Positions 6,823-9,656 of a stretch of DNA of 9,656 nt are shown piece by piece; the first letter of the stretch is position 1; the number at the start of each line of letters is the position of its first letter. The DNA is taken from NCBI GenBank assembly GCA_002490835.1, contig DKUU01000018.1, positions 371,001-380,656 of the forward strand. Direction: 5' to 3'. The notes beneath the pieces were generated by a model that searched no databases, was not told the DNA's origin, and was given only the letters and a program-made list of their open reading frames with translations. Origin of the DNA: Lachnospiraceae bacterium UBA7196. GTDB taxonomy: Bacteria > Bacillota > Clostridia > Lachnospirales > Lachnospiraceae. The position numbers and the translations under genes were made by a program.

Positions 6823-8517
6823 ATGCGTGGGAGATTTTTGTCGCTGCGGGTGAAAGTGGTCGTGATGATTCTGCTTATGGTGGCATGTCTGGCGGCGTCT
6901 ATGCTTGGCGTGAGTTATTATATTTATTCCGAAACGATGACGGAGCATTACGCAAGGATGACGTCGAATCTGGCCGGGACTACGGCCAGGATTCTGGATG
7001 AGGAGGACGTCAGGGAACTTTCGCAAGAGGTCCTTGCCCGCTACCGCGCCGTCTGTGACGGCAAAATGCCGCCTGATCTGGAAGCAGTCTCCGAACAGGA
7101 GCGGGAGGCGTACTTTGCCCGCTTTGAAGATATTGCAAAAACGGCTGCTTATATACGGATTAATGAAGAGATGGGAAAGATCAGGAAGGCCAATCAGGTG
7201 CTTTCCCTGTATCTTGTCTATATGGATATGGAGACGGAAAAATGTGTGTATGTATGCGATAGTTCGCCTGACGATGAAATCTGCATGCCGGGGACATTAG
7301 ATCAGATCGAGGAGCGCAACAGGGAACTGTTAGAACAGGGGCAGCATGATTTTCCGGCCTATGTTACCAACTACAGCCAATATGGATGGCTCTGCTCCGC
7401 TTCCGCCGCGGTCCGGGACGGAGATGGCGCCGTGCTGGCCAATGTCTTTGTCGATATTTCTATGGAGGATGTGATGCAGGACCGGCGGGATTTCTTGAGA
7501 AGGCTTCTGTGCGCGCTGGCCGGCAGGACCTTTGTTTTGATCCTGATCGGATTGTACGCGATTTCAAAGACCGTCGTTACGCCCATTAACCGACTTGCAA
7601 AGTCCACGGCGGGCTTTGTGGCAAACAGAAAGGAAAACGGCGCAACCACCGTGCAGGATCTAAACATCCGCTCAAACGATGAGATCGGCAGGCTGGCGGA
7701 AGCTGTCGGCAAGATGGAGCGGGATATCAACGAGTATATCGATAACATTGCCAGAGTGACGGCGGAGAAGGAGAGGATCGGCGCCGAACTGCATGTGGCC
7801 ACCCAGATTCAGGCTTCCATGATGCCAAGCATCTTTCCGCATTTTGCCAATCAGGATGCGTTTGAAATCGCCGCTTTTATGCAGCCGGCAAAGGAAGTGG
7901 GAGGAGATTTCTACGACTTCTTCATGGTGGATGAGGACCATCTGGCTGTCGTAATGGCCGATGTGTCCGGAAAGGGCGTTCCGGCGGCGCTGTTCATGGT
8001 GATCGGCAAAACGCTCATCAAGGATCATACCCAGCCCGGACGGGATCTGGGAGAAGTTTTTAACGAGGTCAATAATATTCTCTGCGCAAGCAACAGCGAG
8101 AATCTGTTCATTACGGCCTTTATCGGCGTGCTGGACCTGACGACGGGAGAAATGCCGTACGTCAACGCCGGTCATGAGATGCCCTTTATCTGTCATGAAG
8201 GAAATTTTGAGGCAAAAAGGATCGCGCCCGGTTTTGTGTTGGCGGGCTTGGAAGATATGCGCTATCAGGCTGGGTGTTTTACGCTCGTGGAAGGAGATAA
8301 GTTCTTTCAGTATACGGACGGCGTGACGGAGGCCACAGATGTGGACGACCGTCTGTATGGGATGGAGCGTCTGGCTGATGTTCTATGCAGAAACAGCGGC
8401 GGTTCGCCGGATGAGATCCTGCAGGCGGTGAAGGGGGATATTGAGGGATTTGTAGGGGCTGCGCCGCAGTTTGACGATATCACCATGTTGTGTCTGACGT
8501 TTAAGAAAAGAAAATAA
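6823..8517 (+). CDS. Membrane sensor serine phosphatase: extracytoplasmic domain, HAMP, SpoIIE/PP2C
   Basis: 564 residues. Transmembrane helix 1 is at about 9-31, followed by an extracytoplasmic region of about 195 residues (Cache-like by layout only), helix 2 at about 229-249, HAMP at about 250-305 (TPINRLAK, then DEIGRLAEAV), a coiled linker with LHVATQIQASMMP (333-345) as in RsbU/SpoIIE-family proteins, and the PP2C domain at 348-562. Metal-binding motifs are intact: GGDFYD (Asp362), MADVSGKGVPAAL (Asp380), YTDGVTEA (Asp499) and QFDDITML (Asp551, Asp552). It should dephosphorylate a phosphoserine or phosphothreonine protein, classically a STAS anti-anti-sigma factor, in response to an outside signal. 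The sensor half contains a cysteine cluster at residues 141, 145 and 154. Its gene follows the transporter carrying an RsbW-like domain after 11 bases, which suggests the two regulate one another or a shared STAS protein encoded elsewhere. Confidence 0.93.
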   Translation: MRGRFLSLRVKVVVMILLMVACLAASMLGVSYYIYSETMTEHYARMTSNLAGTTARILDEEDVRELSQEVLARYRAVCDGKMPPDLEAVSEQEREAYFARFEDIAKTAAYIRINEEMGKIRKANQVLSLYLVYMDMETEKCVYVCDSSPDDEICMPGTLDQIEERNRELLEQGQHDFPAYVTNYSQYGWLCSASAAVRDGDGAVLANVFVDISMEDVMQDRRDFLRRLLCALAGRTFVLILIGLYAISKTVVTPINRLAKSTAGFVANRKENGATTVQDLNIRSNDEIGRLAEAVGKMERDINEYIDNIARVTAEKERIGAELHVATQIQASMMPSIFPHFANQDAFEIAAFMQPAKEVGGDFYDFFMVDEDHLAVVMADVSGKGVPAALFMVIGKTLIKDHTQPGRDLGEVFNEVNNILCASNSENLFITAFIGVLDLTTGEMPYVNAGHEMPFICHEGNFEAKRIAPGFVLAGLEDMRYQAGCFTLVEGDKFFQYTDGVTEATDVDDRLYGMERLADVLCRNSGGSPDEILQAVKGDIEGFVGAAPQFDDITMLCLTFKKRK

Positions 8518-8576
8518 GAACAAAAACTTTCCATTTTCCGCATATATTGAAGTAACGTAAACAGCGGGAGAAGCAT

Positions 8577-9581
8577 ATGTCTGAAAAGAGGAAATGGAAC
8601 GATAAGCTTAAACTTGCCATGGGAGAGCTGGAAAACAAGATACAGCGGGAACGCGCCGCGCGTGCCGGCAGCGGCGGCTGGCCGGATCCGGAGAAGGTAG
8701 AGGCGTGGAATGCCGAGCGGCTTCGGCAGAGAGGGTGCGGGCAGTACTGCGGTTCCGTGTGCGCGACGGAGAGAATGCAGACGAAGGAAGAACATAAGCG
8801 GGAGTTGTTTTGGAAAAATGTCGCTGTGCAGACGGCCAAGTCCGCAGCCTTTTTTCTGGCGGCGCTGGCCCTGATCCAAGGGATCACCAGATTCCTGCCG
8901 GATTCCATCACAGTGAGCAGCTCCGTGGGCGGCAGGGAACTGCCGATTTACTGTGTGGAGACGGATAAGAAGCAGGTGGCGCTGAGTTTCGACGCGGCTT
9001 GGGGCAATGATGACACGAGGCGGATCCTTGATATCCTCAAGAAACATGATGTGAAGGTGACCTTTTTTATGACGGGCGGCTGGGTCGAAGCCTATCCGGA
9101 GGATGTGCGGGCGATTCTGGCGGAAGGCCACGACCTTGGCAACCACAGCGAGAACCATAAAAATATGTCACAGCTTTCCGACGAGCAGTGTCAGGAGGAG
9201 ATCATGAAAGTACATACCAAGGTGCAGGAACTGACGGGTTACGAGATGTGCCTGTTCCGGCCGCCTTACGGGGATTATGACAATCATGTCATAACGAATG
9301 CGCAGAAATGCGGCTACTATCCGATCCAGTGGTCGATCGATTCTCTGGACTGGAAGGACTATGGCGCGGACGATATCGTCAAGCGGGTGGTCGGCTCCGA
9401 CAAGCTGCAAAACGGATCGATCATTCTCATGCACAACGGCGCAAAGTATACGGCGGATGCACTGGAGTCGGTGATCATAGGCCTGAAGGATAAGGGGTAT
9501 GAGCTGGTGCCGATTTCCCAGCTGATCTACAAGGATAAGTATCATATGAAGGCCGACGGGACGCAGGTGTCGGGGGAGTAG
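8577..9581 (+). CDS. Membrane-anchored polysaccharide deacetylase (NodB domain)
   Basis: 334 residues. A cytoplasmic, charged N-terminal tail (1-80) leads to one membrane helix (about 82-102, VQTAKSAAFFLAALALI), which acts as a signal anchor. The extracytoplasmic NodB domain spans about 132-325. Carbohydrate esterase 4 motifs are present in order: SFDAAWGNDDT (137-147, the variant common in clostridial and sporulation deacetylases, with Asp139 as the base), HSENH (180-184, metal ligands), RPPYGDYD (208-215), WSIDSLDW (222-229) and SIILMHN (His266). It probably removes acetyl groups from peptidoglycan or another surface glycan. The tail carries Cys54, Cys58 and Cys62. ATG 8577 has GGGAG 6 bases upstream. 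The 59-base gap after the phosphatase gene has no terminator, so read-through from the operon is possible. A strong terminator follows. It could be a sporulation (PdaB-like) or vegetative wall enzyme; sequence alone does not decide. Confidence 0.92.
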   Translation: MSEKRKWNDKLKLAMGELENKIQRERAARAGSGGWPDPEKVEAWNAERLRQRGCGQYCGSVCATERMQTKEEHKRELFWKNVAVQTAKSAAFFLAALALIQGITRFLPDSITVSSSVGGRELPIYCVETDKKQVALSFDAAWGNDDTRRILDILKKHDVKVTFFMTGGWVEAYPEDVRAILAEGHDLGNHSENHKNMSQLSDEQCQEEIMKVHTKVQELTGYEMCLFRPPYGDYDNHVITNAQKCGYYPIQWSIDSLDWKDYGADDIVKRVVGSDKLQNGSIILMHNGAKYTADALESVIIGLKDKGYELVPISQLIYKDKYHMKADGTQVSGE

Positions 9582-9604
9582 AATTGAATTGGCGCAATAT
9601 TACG

Positions 9605-9634
9605 AAAATCCGCATTGTTAAAATGCGGATTTTT
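9605..9634 (+). terminator. Intrinsic terminator after the deacetylase gene, probably bidirectional
   Basis: A perfect 12-base-pair stem (9605-9616 with 9622-9633) encloses the 5-base loop GTTAA and ends in a run of five T. The 5' arm begins with four A, so the minus strand also reads hairpin plus T-run, and the element could stop a convergent transcript entering from the right. It starts 23 bases after the stop codon. Nothing is recognisable in the remaining bases 9635-9656. Confidence 0.93.
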
Positions 9635-9656
9635 CAGACTGTCAAAGAACCCCTGT

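Noticed and set aside
8518..8576. Possible promoter, including CATATATT at 8541-8548, which resembles a sporulation sigma-E/K -10 box
   Set aside because: No matching -35 element at the right distance, and no TTGACA/TATAAT pair with 16-18 base spacing. The gap could equally be an untranslated stretch within one transcript.
8307..9158. Long minus-strand open frame opposite the phosphatase and deacetylase genes (others at 3639-4286, 347-958, 5495-5977 and 6158-6682)
   Set aside because: They lie entirely over well-supported plus-strand genes, show low-complexity Arg/Pro/His/Ser-rich composition typical of antisense reading of GC-rich codons, and contain no family motif.

Overview
The window looks like a chromosomal segment from a Gram-positive anaerobe of the Clostridia, probably Lachnospiraceae-like. 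This rests on strong AGGAGG-type ribosome binding sites, a SpoIIE-family phosphatase, a sporulation-type polysaccharide deacetylase and moderately GC-rich coding sequence. It is an inference from gene content; no rRNA or other marker gene is present. Apart from the last 75 bases, every real gene is on the plus strand.

Left part (1-2392): the window opens inside the last 34 codons of a calpain-like gene whose C-terminus closely resembles that of the complete gene that follows. The complete gene is a large calpain-family (peptidase C2) cysteine protease with a recognisable Cys/His/Asn triad, a charged N-terminal region and a very long insertion between Cys and His. The two genes form a tandem paralogous pair. 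This part is visibly more AT-rich than the rest of the window.

Middle part (2449-8517): four tightly packed genes form an apparent operon. Two junctions are ATGA overlaps, and at the third the Shine-Dalgarno overlaps the preceding stop codon. The genes are (i) a protein with a possible GNAT-like N-terminus and a YbjN/chaperone-like C-terminus, (ii) a fusion of a formyltransferase with a DUF2156 (MprF/LPG-synthase C-terminal) acyl- or aminoacyl-transferase domain, (iii) a MATE-family multidrug/polysaccharide-flippase-type transporter fused to an RsbW-like (HATPase_c_2) domain, and (iv) a membrane sensor with an extracytoplasmic domain, HAMP and SpoIIE/PP2C phosphatase. The last two carry the kinase-like and phosphatase halves of a Spo/Rsb partner-switch, but the kinase-like half is built into a transporter and no STAS anti-anti-sigma protein is visible here. 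My working hypothesis is that an external signal read by the phosphatase tunes the transporter, which may export a product of the formyltransferase/acyltransferase enzyme.

Right part (8577-9634): a membrane-anchored polysaccharide deacetylase (NodB fold), with a short cytoplasmic tail holding a C-x3-C-x3-C cluster, is followed by a strong intrinsic terminator. It sits 59 bases after the phosphatase gene and may be the last gene of the same transcript. No RNA genes, insertion sequences, CRISPR arrays, att sites or origins were seen.
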